Positions 54,859 to 63,955 of a stretch of 64,000 bases of DNA are shown piece after piece (positions within the stretch are counted from its first letter, which is position 1; each line of letters starts with the position of its first letter). The notes under the pieces were generated by a model. The model was not told the DNA's origin, made no database searches, and saw nothing but the letters and a program-made list of their open reading frames with translations. The stretch spans positions 17,610 through 81,609 of the forward strand of contig JADFYW010000006.1 in NCBI GenBank assembly GCA_015232855.1. Reading direction: 5' to 3'. The position numbers were made by a program, and so were the translations under genes. The stretch is from Fibrobacteria bacterium. Its GTDB lineage: Bacteria; Fibrobacterota; Fibrobacteria; UBA11236; JADFYW01.

Positions 54859-55704
54859 ATGCCTGACACCCAACCAATAGCAAAAATAACCAAAGCCTCT
54901 TTTTCGTATCCGGCCGGGAATAACGCAGTAGTCGACATCAATATGTCCCTGTTTGAGTCTGAAATTGTTGGACTAATTGGACCAAATGGATGCGGGAAGA
55001 CCACACTTTTTAAATTGATTTCAGGATATATGCCTGTAAGCAGTGGAACTATTGAGCTCGGTGGCACTCTGATTGAAGACTATAATGAGCGTATGCTCAG
55101 TGAATTTGTAACGATGGTTGAACAAAATCCTGAGAATCAACTCGCTGGTCCCACAGTTGAAGACGAGCTTGCCCGAAGCAGCCGTTTAATGGGTCTCAAA
55201 GGAAGGGCCATTGAAGAGAACGTCACCAGAGTATTGCGAGATGTAAATTTGGCAGATGCTCGTGAATGGTTCATTGATGAGATTTCAACAGGAGAGCGCA
55301 GAAGAGTTGCTCTAGGGCTTTCACTACTTGGATTACCAAAATTATTGCTCCTTGATGAGCCTTTTTCTGATTTAGATGAAGAGGGTATTTCAGCCACAGT
55401 AGATTTTTTAAATAAATACAAAGAAAAAAATGTAAGTATCCTGATAAGCAGCCATAAACTTGATGATTTATTAAAAATTTGTGACCGCATCGCCATACTT
55501 GAAAATAACACCATTGGTTATATTCATGAACCTGAACAGGTTATAAGAAACAAAGAACTCTTACAAAAAACGTCCTTGAAAATCCCTGATATTCCTGCAT
55601 TATTTTTAGAATTAGAAGCCGCTAATATTCTTTCTTTTGAAAAATGTCCGGTTGATTTGACTCAAGCAAAGTCTCTTATTAATAAAGTAATGAAAAGGAA
55701 ATGA
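54859..55704 (+). CDS. ECF/Cbi-type ABC transporter ATP-binding protein
   Basis: A 281-residue stand-alone ABC ATPase. Walker A GPNGCGKTTL (41-50), a Q-loop of the cobalt/ECF type (EQNPENQLAGPTVEDEL), Walker B LLLLDEPFSDLDE and switch His (ISSHKLDD). The signature loop reads ISTGERRRVALG in place of the usual L-S-G-G-Q. The Q-loop pattern places it with EcfA/CbiO ATPases that drive vitamin or metal import, yet no transmembrane or substrate-binding partner is encoded on either side. TAGGAGAG supports the start. It may serve a distant transporter or have another ATP-driven role. Confidence 0.82.
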   Translation: MPDTQPIAKITKASFSYPAGNNAVVDINMSLFESEIVGLIGPNGCGKTTLFKLISGYMPVSSGTIELGGTLIEDYNERMLSEFVTMVEQNPENQLAGPTVEDELARSSRLMGLKGRAIEENVTRVLRDVNLADAREWFIDEISTGERRRVALGLSLLGLPKLLLLDEPFSDLDEEGISATVDFLNKYKEKNVSILISSHKLDDLLKICDRIAILENNTIGYIHEPEQVIRNKELLQKTSLKIPDIPALFLELEAANILSFEKCPVDLTQAKSLINKVMKRK

Positions 55705-55781
55705 TTATAAGAGTTCTTCCAGAAATCATTACTCATTTTCTCCTGGCTATAAAGGGACGATAACACCAACAGCATACATCC

Positions 55782-57473
55782 ATGTCATTTCCCAGTATTC
55801 CTCCCGAACATTTGCCCCCAGACTCTTCTTTTGTAAAGATTCTTGGTGTTACTTACCTCTGGGTAAAACTGCCTAATGGTGACGATTTTTATCTCACCCA
55901 ATATGGTCATCCCTTTTTCAAGCACCTGGTTCCCGATAAATGGTATAACGACTTTGAAAACAAATGGGAGAAACAGGAGGGCAGTGGGACCGTTTATAAA
56001 ATTAAAATCAAAGAAGAGGACGGCTGCCCCATTGATATTGTCCTGAAATATTCTCGGGTTGGACAGGACGTGCCAGGACTTGACGTTGATAACTTATCTG
56101 ACTTCGGTACCGCTGAATTTAACAGCCCTTTTGAAGAATTTTCTCTTGTCATGGAAATGCGAAATACGCGTTATGAATCGGCAGGCACCATTTATACCCA
56201 TAAACCTCTTGGTATATATATACCAGCAGAAAGAGTACATTCTGACAAACTCGGTAGAAAAGAGTACAAGTTTGAGAAGAAATCACGTATGCAGGAGATA
56301 GATCTTGACCTAAACCGGCGTTATCTGGTGATGTATGAATGGGTAAAGGGGATTGACGCTGTTGAAGCCGCCAAACGCATCAATATGAGTGATGAAGAGC
56401 TTACCCATCTCATGCTAATGGTAGATAAAGACCTCCATCACAAAGGTTTTCGTGACCTGGACCGAAAACCTCGTCATATTATTGTCCGCCTGAATAAAGA
56501 CGGAAATTTTATTAAAAATAAAAATGGTGACATGCTCTATGCTTACATTGACTTTGAAATGCTCCAACGAACACCCGATAGGGAACAGCGGCTAAAAGCC
56601 TTCAGACGAAGCGACTACCTGAAACGACAGCGGGATCGATTTAACACATACATTAACCATGACATTCCACCTAATTTAAAAATGGTGAATATTTTTGGGC
56701 TCGACTACATTTACGGCAAAGTACAAAGTACTGGTGGCTCTCTGTGGGTGCTTGGACGCGACCCGGTTTTATTTGATTATTTCCTTCCGGAACGCTGGCG
56801 AAAAACACCCCGTAAAAAACTCAGTCATTCATATCCCGTTTACTACACACTTACCAAAGACAACATCCATATTGTATGGCGGGTTTCCCGGCTTGGCGAC
56901 AAACCGGATCTCTATGGGTTTGATGGCAAAGGCAAACAGATATTAGGTTATGGGTACAATAGCCCTTTTGAAGAATTCGCTATAGCGCATACCTTAAATG
57001 CTCAAAACATACATACTATTTACCCACGCGCTATATATATGACCGGTCAACAAACGTTAGCCATGGATTACATGGCCGATAACCGACGCTATGAATCCCA
57101 TAAACATATTCTTATGCCAGACGGTACTTTTGTGCTACAAAAAGAACGTAATTACATCACACTTTGGGGGCATTGGAACGGGCCAGACGAACTCCTTGCA
57201 GTGCGGGACGGTGAGTTTTATAGTGGCATTAATCTCGCCCTTGCCAGACGCAGCGGCGTTATATCTCCCAAAATGTCAAAGACTCTCTTAGAAAAGCAAA
57301 TGAACCGGCTTAAACAAGCAGGTATTACTGATCTTAATTTTCAACCTCACCATTATCTTATTTCTCTTAATAGCAAAGGAGAACTGGTATTGGATAGCGA
57401 TGGGTTGCCTGAATTGCGAATATCAAACATGGAACTCTTATGTAAAGAAGGAGATGAAACATGGAATGTATAA
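55782..57473 (+). CDS. Tandem kinase-like protein, second half degenerate
   Basis: A 563-residue cytoplasmic protein of unrecognised family, built from two related halves (about 15-275 and 300-563). Both share an opening ILGVTYLWVKLP / IFGLDYIYGKVQ, a strand (IDIVLKYSRVG / IHIVWRVSRLG) and N-S-P-F-E-E-F. In half 1, Lys89, Glu118/119, a catalytic-loop-like GFRDLDRKPRHIIVRL (Asp225) and YIDFEML (Asp257) follow the order K-E-D-D of the protein-kinase-like fold. In half 2 the Lys is replaced by Trp/Arg and the last Asp by Ser/Asn (RISNMELL), so it looks inactive. The kinase reading is my inference. The next, cysteine-rich gene overlaps its end by 13 bases. Confidence 0.55.
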   Translation: MSFPSIPPEHLPPDSSFVKILGVTYLWVKLPNGDDFYLTQYGHPFFKHLVPDKWYNDFENKWEKQEGSGTVYKIKIKEEDGCPIDIVLKYSRVGQDVPGLDVDNLSDFGTAEFNSPFEEFSLVMEMRNTRYESAGTIYTHKPLGIYIPAERVHSDKLGRKEYKFEKKSRMQEIDLDLNRRYLVMYEWVKGIDAVEAAKRINMSDEELTHLMLMVDKDLHHKGFRDLDRKPRHIIVRLNKDGNFIKNKNGDMLYAYIDFEMLQRTPDREQRLKAFRRSDYLKRQRDRFNTYINHDIPPNLKMVNIFGLDYIYGKVQSTGGSLWVLGRDPVLFDYFLPERWRKTPRKKLSHSYPVYYTLTKDNIHIVWRVSRLGDKPDLYGFDGKGKQILGYGYNSPFEEFAIAHTLNAQNIHTIYPRAIYMTGQQTLAMDYMADNRRYESHKHILMPDGTFVLQKERNYITLWGHWNGPDELLAVRDGEFYSGINLALARRSGVISPKMSKTLLEKQMNRLKQAGITDLNFQPHHYLISLNSKGELVLDSDGLPELRISNMELLCKEGDETWNV

Positions 57474-57664
57474 AAGACAAAAACATAACTAGCTGTAATT
57501 GTAGTTCCGGTTCCTGCAGCAGAAAAGGAAAGTGCTGTGAATGTCTTTCTTATCATCTCAGGAAGCGTGAAGCTCCTGCCTGTTTTTTTCCGGATAACGC
57601 TGAAAGAACCTATGATCGCTCTTTTGCTCATTTTGCAAAACTGGTAACCAGTGGCAAAGTTTAG
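57461..57664 (+). CDS. Cysteine-rich mini-protein, DUF6485-like
   Basis: A 67-residue cytoplasmic protein with nine cysteines in the pattern C ... C-x-C-x4-C-x5-C-C-x-C-x2-Y-H, then E-A-P-A-C-F-F-P. This matches the DUF6485 type of small metal-binding proteins seen in anaerobes; zinc or an iron-sulfur cluster is plausible. AAGGAG lies before the ATG, inside the end of the kinase-like gene, so translation is coupled to it. A terminator follows. Confidence 0.8.
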   Translation: MECIKDKNITSCNCSSGSCSRKGKCCECLSYHLRKREAPACFFPDNAERTYDRSFAHFAKLVTSGKV

Positions 57665-57723
57665 TTTTTTAAAAGTTCTAATTTTTCAAATAGTGGCTAA
57701 TTTGGCCAAAATATCAGCTTTTT

Positions 57724-57752
57724 AAAGTCAAAATCTGATATTTGACTTTTTT
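57724..57752 (+). terminator. Rho-independent terminator
   Basis: AAAGTCAAA (57724-57732) / TTTGACTTT (57741-57749), eight-base loop, T-run. Closes the kinase-like/mini-protein unit. Confidence 0.7.
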
Positions 57753-57787
57753 GAGATATCCTTCTTTCCATCTATTTTTAAAAAAAC

Positions 57788-57817
57788 TTGACTCCTGTTT
57801 TAGAATAATGGGATAAT
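57788..57817 (+). promoter_or_regulatory. Promoter of the sigma-factor gene
   Basis: TTGACT (57788-57793), 18 bases, GATAAT (57812-57817). The leader of about 120 bases begins with the inverted repeat GCAGAA-A-TTCTGC (57828-57840), placed where a repressor could act. Confidence 0.55.
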
Positions 57818-57945
57818 AGACCTATAGGCAGAAATTCTGCTTTCCCCCACCAATTTTTTTATTGGCTCCGCGTTGAAACTGTTTTGGTTTTTTCGCTCCT
57901 CTTCTCAAGCGTCCCCCTCATACTTATCAATTCAAGGAAAACATT

Positions 57946-58791
57946 ATGATTAATAAATTCTGGCAAAAGGATAATAAAATCCTCAGACGATATATCAAAG
58001 AGGCCAAGCGCTATCCTGCCTTAGAAAGAGAGCAGGAAAAAAGTCTTATTCTCAAGGTACAGCAAGGATCTCGAAAGTCATTAAACGCACTCGTAAATTC
58101 ACACCTTTTATTTGTTGTGAAGATAGCCTATAAGTTTCGCAACCAGGGTCTTGAACTTGAAGATGTTATCAGTGCAGGAAATATCGGCCTTATACAGGCG
58201 GCTATGCGCGTAAACCCGGCTTTGAAAAATAAATTTATCACCTATGCAATTTGGTGGATCCGCCAAAGCATACGCTATGCCATTTTTAACCAGTCACGAC
58301 TTATCCGTCTGGCTTCAAATAAAGAAGAAAAGCTACGTATCTTATTTAAACAAACACTTCCTATGAAATCCATTATTGGAGGCACTGAGTTTGACTGGGA
58401 AAATCTGAAAGGCGCCTTGGGTAAGGATACTGAAGACCTCAAAGCAATTGTAAGATTTATGGACACACCAGTGTCTATTGATTCCCGGGTAAAGAAAGAC
58501 GAGAATATTTCTCTCAAAGAAGTACTTGCTTCTGATGAAAATACACCGGAAGAGAGTTTTTACGAACAGGAACGAAAAGAACATATTAAAAACGCTACAA
58601 CATGCCTGAATAAAAGAGAATCCCGGGTACTGCGTGAATATTTTGGCCTGTCAGATATGCATTCTCTGAGTCTTTCTGAAATTGGTGAGGAGCAAAACCT
58701 CTCCAAAGAAAGAATTCGTCAGATAAAAAATAAGGCACTTAAAAAACTACGCTCAATTTTGTCTGAGCAGTACGCCTACTCCATGGCATAA
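57946..58791 (+). CDS. RNA polymerase sigma-70 family factor
   Basis: A 281-residue sigma factor of primary-like layout without region 1.1. Region 1.2 (LRRYIKEAKRYPALEREQEKSL) is followed by region 2 (ALVNSHLLFVVKIAYKFRNQGLELEDVISAGNIGL and TYAIWWIRQSIRYAI), a shortened region 3 and region 4 with the -35-binding helix (LSLSEIGEEQNLSKERIRQIKNKAL). Compact primary sigma factors of this length are standard in Bacteroidota; here it could be the housekeeping factor or a group 2/3 relative such as RpoH. The region-2 W-W-I-R-Q segment is intact. AAGGA precedes the ATG; the gene has its own promoter. Confidence 0.85.
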   Translation: MINKFWQKDNKILRRYIKEAKRYPALEREQEKSLILKVQQGSRKSLNALVNSHLLFVVKIAYKFRNQGLELEDVISAGNIGLIQAAMRVNPALKNKFITYAIWWIRQSIRYAIFNQSRLIRLASNKEEKLRILFKQTLPMKSIIGGTEFDWENLKGALGKDTEDLKAIVRFMDTPVSIDSRVKKDENISLKEVLASDENTPEESFYEQERKEHIKNATTCLNKRESRVLREYFGLSDMHSLSLSEIGEEQNLSKERIRQIKNKALKKLRSILSEQYAYSMA

Positions 58792-58808
58792 CGTTAGCAT
58801 ATCAAATA

Positions 58809-58851
58809 GACTGTCCCAGAAACAGTCATTGCCCGGCTTTGACCGGGCAAT
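58809..58851. repeat. Tandem hairpins after the sigma gene
   Basis: GACTGT/ACAGTC (58809-58827) followed by ATTGCCCGG/CCGGGCAAT (58828-58851, six-base loop CTTTGA). The second hairpin is an inverted relative of the one at 58902-58924. No T-run follows, so it may be a repeat of REP type rather than a plain terminator. Confidence 0.55.
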
Positions 58852-58901
58852 CCAAACAAATACAAGATAGAATTTTATTGTTGCCAATTATTTTAGGCTG
58901 G

Positions 58902-58924
58902 ATTCCCCGGTCAAGCCGGGGAAT
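58902..58924. repeat. REP-like hairpin
   Basis: ATTCCCCGG, loop TCAAG, CCGGGGAAT, followed by GACA. Short palindromes of this wording recur in intergenic DNA of many environmental bacteria; it lies between convergent genes. Confidence 0.6.
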
Positions 58925-58977
58925 GACATGTTATTAAGATAATCCTTTTAAGATTGTCTTTTGCATCGTTTAATCTT

Positions 58978-61143
58978 CTAACTAATGGATGGCGCAATAA
59001 TAAGCGCAACAACACTCATCAGTTTCAAAAGGATATTCAAAGAAGGACCTGAAGTATCTTTGAAAGGATCACCTACGGTGTCCCCTACAACAGCTGCATG
59101 ATGAGCTTCTGAGCCTTTCCCAAATTTCTGGCCATCAATCTCAATCCCGCCTTCAATAACCTTCTTAGCATTATCCCAGGCACCACCTGCATTGGACTGG
59201 AAGATAGCCATGAGTACGCCGGTGACGGTAACACCAGCCAGCAATCCACCAAGAGCTTCGGCTCCCAGAAAAGGGGTGTAACCAACTGCCACAGGAACGG
59301 CAATAGCTAAAAGTCCTGGTAAAACCATTTCTTTAAGAGAAGATTTGGTGGAGATGTCCACACACTTCCCATATTCTGCCTTACCTTCTGCTGCATCAAA
59401 AATCTTTTTATCCTCTGGTGTAGCATTATCCATATCAGAATCATATTTCCGCATAACAGAAAGAGCAGCTTTAAGTTCAGGAATGTCGGCGAACTGGCGC
59501 CGTACTTCCTTAATCATAGCCATAGCTGCTTTTCCAACCGCATTCATTGCAAGGGCGGAAAAAACAAAGGGAAGCATACCGCCAACAAAAACGCCAGCCA
59601 TAGTGGTGGGGTTGGCAAGATTAATCATGGTGAGACCTGCCTGCTGCATGAAAGCAGCAAAAAGAGCCAGAGCAGTAAGTGCCGCAGAAGCGATAGCAAA
59701 GCCTTTACCAATTGCGGCGGTTGTGTTACCAACAGCGTCCAGCTTATCGGTACGTTCCCGTACTTCTTTGGGTAAGTCAGCCATTTCTGCAATACCACCA
59801 GCGTTATCAGAGATAGGACCATAGGCATCCACTGCCAGCTGAATACCGGTATTGGCCAACATACCAACTGCAGCAATTGCTATTCCATAAAGACCGGCTA
59901 ATTTAAATGAACTCATAATGGCAACGGAAATAATCAGAATAGGAATACCTGTTGACATCATGCCAACACCGAGACCAGCAATAACATTGGTACCCGGACC
60001 GGTAAGAGACTGTTTCACAATAGACAATACCGGGGCTTTATCAGTTGCTGTATAATACTCTGTGATTTTACCAACGGCAAGGCCTGCTAAAAGTCCAACG
60101 ATTGTGGCCCAGAATACATTTAACGCTGAATATTCTTTACCGGCCATTGACCAGGTTTCAGGTAATATATTGGTGATGAGAAAATAGGATGCGACCAACA
60201 TGATGCCTGCTGAGAGAAATTCACCGGTATTTAATGCGGTTTGAGGATTCCCTCCCTCTTTTACTTTAACAAAAAATGTTCCGATGATGGAACAAACGAT
60301 TCCGGCAGATGCAAGCATCATGGGAAGGAGTACTGCGGACAGACCACTAAAGTTGTCTGAAAAGCCGGTGGCTCCTATAAAAGCACTACCGAGAACCATT
60401 GATGCGAGAATACATCCCACAAAAGACTCAAAAAGGTCTGCACCCATTCCGGCCACATCACCCACATTATCACCGACATTGTCTGCAATAGTCGCAGGGT
60501 TTAAGGGATGATCCTCAGGAATGCCGGCTTCTACCTTACCGACCAAATCTGCTCCTACATCAGCAGCTTTGGTGTAGATACCACCACCAACTCTTGCGAA
60601 AAGAGCAATGGAAGAAGCACCCAGAGAAAAACCAGAAAGTACATTGAGTACTTTATTCATGTCCCACTCTGCACCAAGTACTTGTGAATAAAGACAAAAA
60701 AGCCCGCTTAAGCCTAATACACCTAAGCCAACTACTCCAAGGCCCATTACAGAACCCCCAGCAAATGCTACCGAAAGAGCTTTGCCTAAAGAATGCTGAG
60801 CAGCGTGGGTGGTACGTACATTGGTTTTAACCGCAACTCGCATACCTAAGAAACCGGCAAGACCTGAACAAACAGCGCCCGTTACAAAAGAAAGTGCAAT
60901 AAGCGCACTGGATTCTTTTTCTGCCATACCCTTAAATGCCAGTAAAACAGCAATAGCCACAACAAAAACACTGAGAATTTTATATTCTGCTTTGAGGAAC
61001 GCCATAGCTCCTTCTGCAATGTGGGTACCGATAGCTTTCATTTTATCAGTACCAGCTTCTTGTTTGGAGACCCATCCGGTCTTCCAAAAGGTAAATAGCA
61101 GGGCTATTATACCAAAAACAGGTAAAACATATACAATTTTCAT
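58978..61143 (-). CDS. hppA: Membrane-bound ion-translocating pyrophosphatase
   Basis: A 721-residue membrane pyrophosphatase with about 16 helices. It couples pyrophosphate hydrolysis to pumping of H+ or Na+ across the inner membrane. The catalytic signature [19 protein letters not shown] is followed by [19 protein letters not shown], and the late loop has [14 protein letters not shown]. The subtype-deciding position reads [10 protein letters not shown], with Ala rather than Lys, which marks the K+-dependent branch; that branch contains both H+ and Na+ pumps, so the ion is not settled. AAAGGAT precedes the ATG. Confidence 0.95.
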   Translation of the reverse strand: MKIVYVLPVFGIIALLFTFWKTGWVSKQEAGTDKMKAIGTHIAEGAMAFLKAEYKILSVFVVAIAVLLAFKGMAEKESSALIALSFVTGAVCSGLAGFLGMRVAVKTNVRTTHAAQHSLGKALSVAFAGGSVMGLGVVGLGVLGLSGLFCLYSQVLGAEWDMNKVLNVLSGFSLGASSIALFARVGGGIYTKAADVGADLVGKVEAGIPEDHPLNPATIADNVGDNVGDVAGMGADLFESFVGCILASMVLGSAFIGATGFSDNFSGLSAVLLPMMLASAGIVCSIIGTFFVKVKEGGNPQTALNTGEFLSAGIMLVASYFLITNILPETWSMAGKEYSALNVFWATIVGLLAGLAVGKITEYYTATDKAPVLSIVKQSLTGPGTNVIAGLGVGMMSTGIPILIISVAIMSSFKLAGLYGIAIAAVGMLANTGIQLAVDAYGPISDNAGGIAEMADLPKEVRERTDKLDAVGNTTAAIGKGFAIASAALTALALFAAFMQQAGLTMINLANPTTMAGVFVGGMLPFVFSALAMNAVGKAAMAMIKEVRRQFADIPELKAALSVMRKYDSDMDNATPEDKKIFDAAEGKAEYGKCVDISTKSSLKEMVLPGLLAIAVPVAVGYTPFLGAEALGGLLAGVTVTGVLMAIFQSNAGGAWDNAKKVIEGGIEIDGQKFGKGSEAHHAAVVGDTVGDPFKDTSGPSLNILLKLMSVVALIIAPSIS

Positions 61144-61387
61144 TTTTCATCCTTTCTTTGAAGAAAATAAATGGAATAGATATTTAGTTAATTGATTGTT
61201 TTAAAAATAGTATTACCCATATTCAAAATCTATGCCTAATAACTGTATTTATGGCAGAAAGGTTTAAATACTGCAAAACAAGTTGAATTTCCCTGGTTTC
61301 AACCTTTTTCAATACTTTTTTTGTAGGACTCAGGTGACCCTGTTAGAAACTAACTTTTTACAGCCTAATTCTAAGGGACTGAAGAAC

Positions 61388-62257
61388 CTATGAGTAAAAC
61401 TCAATAACCCGCGTAAGGGCATCGAATCCACCCATTTTTATAACATCTCTGAGACAAGCCATGGCAGGATGATCTTCGGGCAGGGTTTCGTATTTCCTGG
61501 CAACAGAGCCTATCACCATATCAAGCCCAAGAGGCATGGCCATAGTGAGGAAGGCACTTTCAAGTGCACTTTTAATCGGCATACCATCCGGTCGTTTGGG
61601 TGGGAGCATAACGGTAAAATTACTCAGGCCTACTGAAGCATGTATTCCGGCACATTCAGGGTCATCGTGGATGAGCTTAAGTGAATCGAGTACCCGTTTC
61701 AGTTGATCTTCACAGTCGCTTCCAATGGGGGCAATACCAGTATCTATGATACAGTCGCTTACTGGAATATCCAGCCCACGATCACGTATTTCCTTTAACA
61801 TACTTTTGGTGGTTTGATACGTTTCTTCTGCTGTTTTATTGGGTTGTGGTGAAGTCCCTTCCATACGTTCAGAAACCATAAGGATGGGCCGGAAAGGCAC
61901 TTCTTTATACAGGTCAAAAAGCTCTGGTCGCAGTGGTGATATGGAGTTGAGCACAGGAAGAGCGCCACCGGCTTTTGCGGTATCATAAGCTTTAAGTCCT
62001 GCTGCTGCAATTTCATAATCCGGGGTATCTACTACCAGGGGTTTTGTAGTAACGCTTTGTACTTTGGTAATCATCTCTGCCATAAAATCGGGAGTACGAC
62101 GGCCGATATTAACATCAATAAAAGCAGCACCTTTTTCGTCTTGCTTTTTAGCCAGGGCCAACAGCCCATCAATATCATTAGCCTCAAAGATGCCTTGTGT
62201 GGATGGAACGGAATCGTTAATTGATTCACCGATAATTGATAAACCTTCTATTGCCAT
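61388..62257 (-). CDS. Pterin-binding methyltransferase (AcsE/MtgA-like)
   Basis: A 289-residue TIM-barrel protein of the dihydropteroate synthase/pterin-binding group: IIGESINDS, AAFIDVNIGRR, PLVVDTPDYE, PVLNSISP, SDCIIDTGIAPIG and ASVGLSNFTVMLPP. The order matches methyltetrahydrofolate:corrinoid methyltransferases (AcsE of the Wood-Ljungdahl pathway, MtgA of glycine betaine use) rather than folate synthesis. The partner corrinoid protein is not encoded nearby, so the methyl acceptor is unknown. AAAGGAT supports the start. It is followed at 244 bases by hppA on the same strand. Confidence 0.82.
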   Translation of the reverse strand: MAIEGLSIIGESINDSVPSTQGIFEANDIDGLLALAKKQDEKGAAFIDVNIGRRTPDFMAEMITKVQSVTTKPLVVDTPDYEIAAAGLKAYDTAKAGGALPVLNSISPLRPELFDLYKEVPFRPILMVSERMEGTSPQPNKTAEETYQTTKSMLKEIRDRGLDIPVSDCIIDTGIAPIGSDCEDQLKRVLDSLKLIHDDPECAGIHASVGLSNFTVMLPPKRPDGMPIKSALESAFLTMAMPLGLDMVIGSVARKYETLPEDHPAMACLRDVIKMGGFDALTRVIEFYS

Positions 62258-62306
62258 AATAAATCCTTTGTAAAGTAAAAACAGTATTTAAAAAAATGGT
62301 TTGGGC

Positions 62307-63824
62307 CTAGATCCCAAAAAGTAATTGTACCATCCAGTACCACTGACTGTTTTTCAAAAGCAGTGTTTCCCGGTCTTCGGTGTATTCATTCTGATATTGA
62401 TGCCGGAGATGGTCTCTTGCGGCCATGGCTGTTATCATGAAACCATCGGTAATAGTCTTTCTTGCCTGAATAGACCATTTCCAATTATCGGTATCGTAGT
62501 CATGGCAGGCATCAGATTCTTGCAGACAATTACCATACTGGCTTTCCCAGGGGGTAGCAGAATTTTCTTGTCCGCCGGTCTGTTTAAAATTCTGTTTGAG
62601 CTGGTTGGCATACTGGTAGCCATACCATTCAACTTCAATACTCAGATAATCAAGCAGGTTGAAAGCAGGAAAGTTAAAACCAAACATTACCGGTATGCGC
62701 TCTGATAATTTTTCATAATAAATGGGGTAGTCTTCCAAACCCAGTACGGAAAATTCACCATAGAGACGGAAATCTAAGGGACCAAAAAGATCATTTTCAA
62801 AAAATACTTTTGGGTCCAGTGCAAAACGGCCCATAAGTTTGAATCCTTCATAAGTGTAATAATCGAGGTCTACCTGTTGTATGTTGAGTGAGTCAGGAGT
62901 ATTAAGTGCACGTCCAACAACCGGGGCTCTTTTGTCGGCACAATAATAACCGTCTGCAAGACCAAGACTGTCATGACCAGTCAAAAGTACATAGCCATTT
63001 CTTACCAGACAGCTCATGGTATCATCAAGTGCAAGGTAGGTACCTGGAGCGGGAATATTTTCTGGATCCACATTGTTTAGCAGGCCTGATTCATAATAGG
63101 CATTTTTATTGTTTTTGGGTGTGGTAAGGGTATCGGTAGCAGGAATCATATGAGTCCATTGAAAACCAAAACCAAGGGTAAGGAATTCACCAATATTAAC
63201 ATCTGTTATGTAAGTTAAATCAAGATCATGGAGAGGAGGCATTTCGCTTCGTGAAGAGAGAATCAATTCATTATTCCAGATGCCGTCAAAGCTGTGTTTG
63301 AGTCTAAGACCCGTTACTCTTGAAAAATTAAACCCAAATTCAGACATGAGGTACCCTGGATACGTTCCACTGCGATACATATATTCACCAAGATTTTTTA
63401 CATCAGAATTGTATTTGTAAGGGAATATACCCACTCCAATTTCAAGCATCGGTGCTTCGGGATCACCAAACATATAAACACCCTCGGCTTGATGAATTGA
63501 CAAAGCAGTAAACTGAGCAGGAAGTACATAGGGATCGGTAACCTCGGTCATCGGGTGTGTACTAAACCAGGTTGCTGCCTCCAGGCTCGCAATAACTTTT
63601 AGGTTTTCATTAAAAACCGAACTCATTCCAAAATTCACAACAGAATTTTTGAGCCAGGAAATATCAGTCATGTCATGGTTACGGTATTTACCATCAACAA
63701 TCTGACCTAACTGTATAGCGGTGAAAAAGGAAGGATCAATTTGTACTCCTTCATCTTTTTCTGCAAAGCTATTTGTTAATAAAAAAAGACTTAAAAATAT
63801 GGCAAGATAGGACTTATTGCTCAT
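62307..63824 (-). CDS. Outer-membrane beta-barrel protein, function unknown
   Basis: A 505-residue exported protein (signal peptide MSNKSYLAIFLSLFLLTNSFA). The mature protein is a long series of amphipathic strands with aromatic girdles (TLGFGFQWTHMIPATD, YYEKLSERIPVMFGFNFPAF, WSIQARKTITDGFMITAMAA) ending in QLLFGI. It has the size of a 14-18-strand barrel. Two internal disulfide-capable Cys pairs lie near 290-310 and 435. GGAGG lies seven bases before the ATG. Its 3' end seems to be partly repeated just upstream at 63883-63955. Family not recognised. Confidence 0.65.
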   Translation of the reverse strand: MSNKSYLAIFLSLFLLTNSFAEKDEGVQIDPSFFTAIQLGQIVDGKYRNHDMTDISWLKNSVVNFGMSSVFNENLKVIASLEAATWFSTHPMTEVTDPYVLPAQFTALSIHQAEGVYMFGDPEAPMLEIGVGIFPYKYNSDVKNLGEYMYRSGTYPGYLMSEFGFNFSRVTGLRLKHSFDGIWNNELILSSRSEMPPLHDLDLTYITDVNIGEFLTLGFGFQWTHMIPATDTLTTPKNNKNAYYESGLLNNVDPENIPAPGTYLALDDTMSCLVRNGYVLLTGHDSLGLADGYYCADKRAPVVGRALNTPDSLNIQQVDLDYYTYEGFKLMGRFALDPKVFFENDLFGPLDFRLYGEFSVLGLEDYPIYYEKLSERIPVMFGFNFPAFNLLDYLSIEVEWYGYQYANQLKQNFKQTGGQENSATPWESQYGNCLQESDACHDYDTDNWKWSIQARKTITDGFMITAMAARDHLRHQYQNEYTEDRETLLLKNSQWYWMVQLLFGI

Positions 63825-63882
63825 AATTTTCCTCCGGGAATAAAATGTTGAATACGGAAAAGTAAGAAAAATGGGGTAAAAC

Positions 63883-63955
63883 TCAAAACTTTTGAAGATA
63901 AGGTACCATCCAGAGACTGATTTTTTCTGTTTTACAGCTCTGTTTCCCTGTACTT
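63883..63955 (-). pseudogene. Possible 3'-end relic of a related outer-membrane protein gene
   Basis: Read on the minus strand this piece has RETEL, a frame change, then S-L-W-M-V-P-Y-L and a stop, against RETLLLKNSQWYWMVQLL at the end of the gene 62307-63824. In bases, GTACCATCCAG and TGTTTCCC are shared in order, with small gaps between. Stops in all frames just upstream show that it is not the end of an intact gene. Confidence 0.4.
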
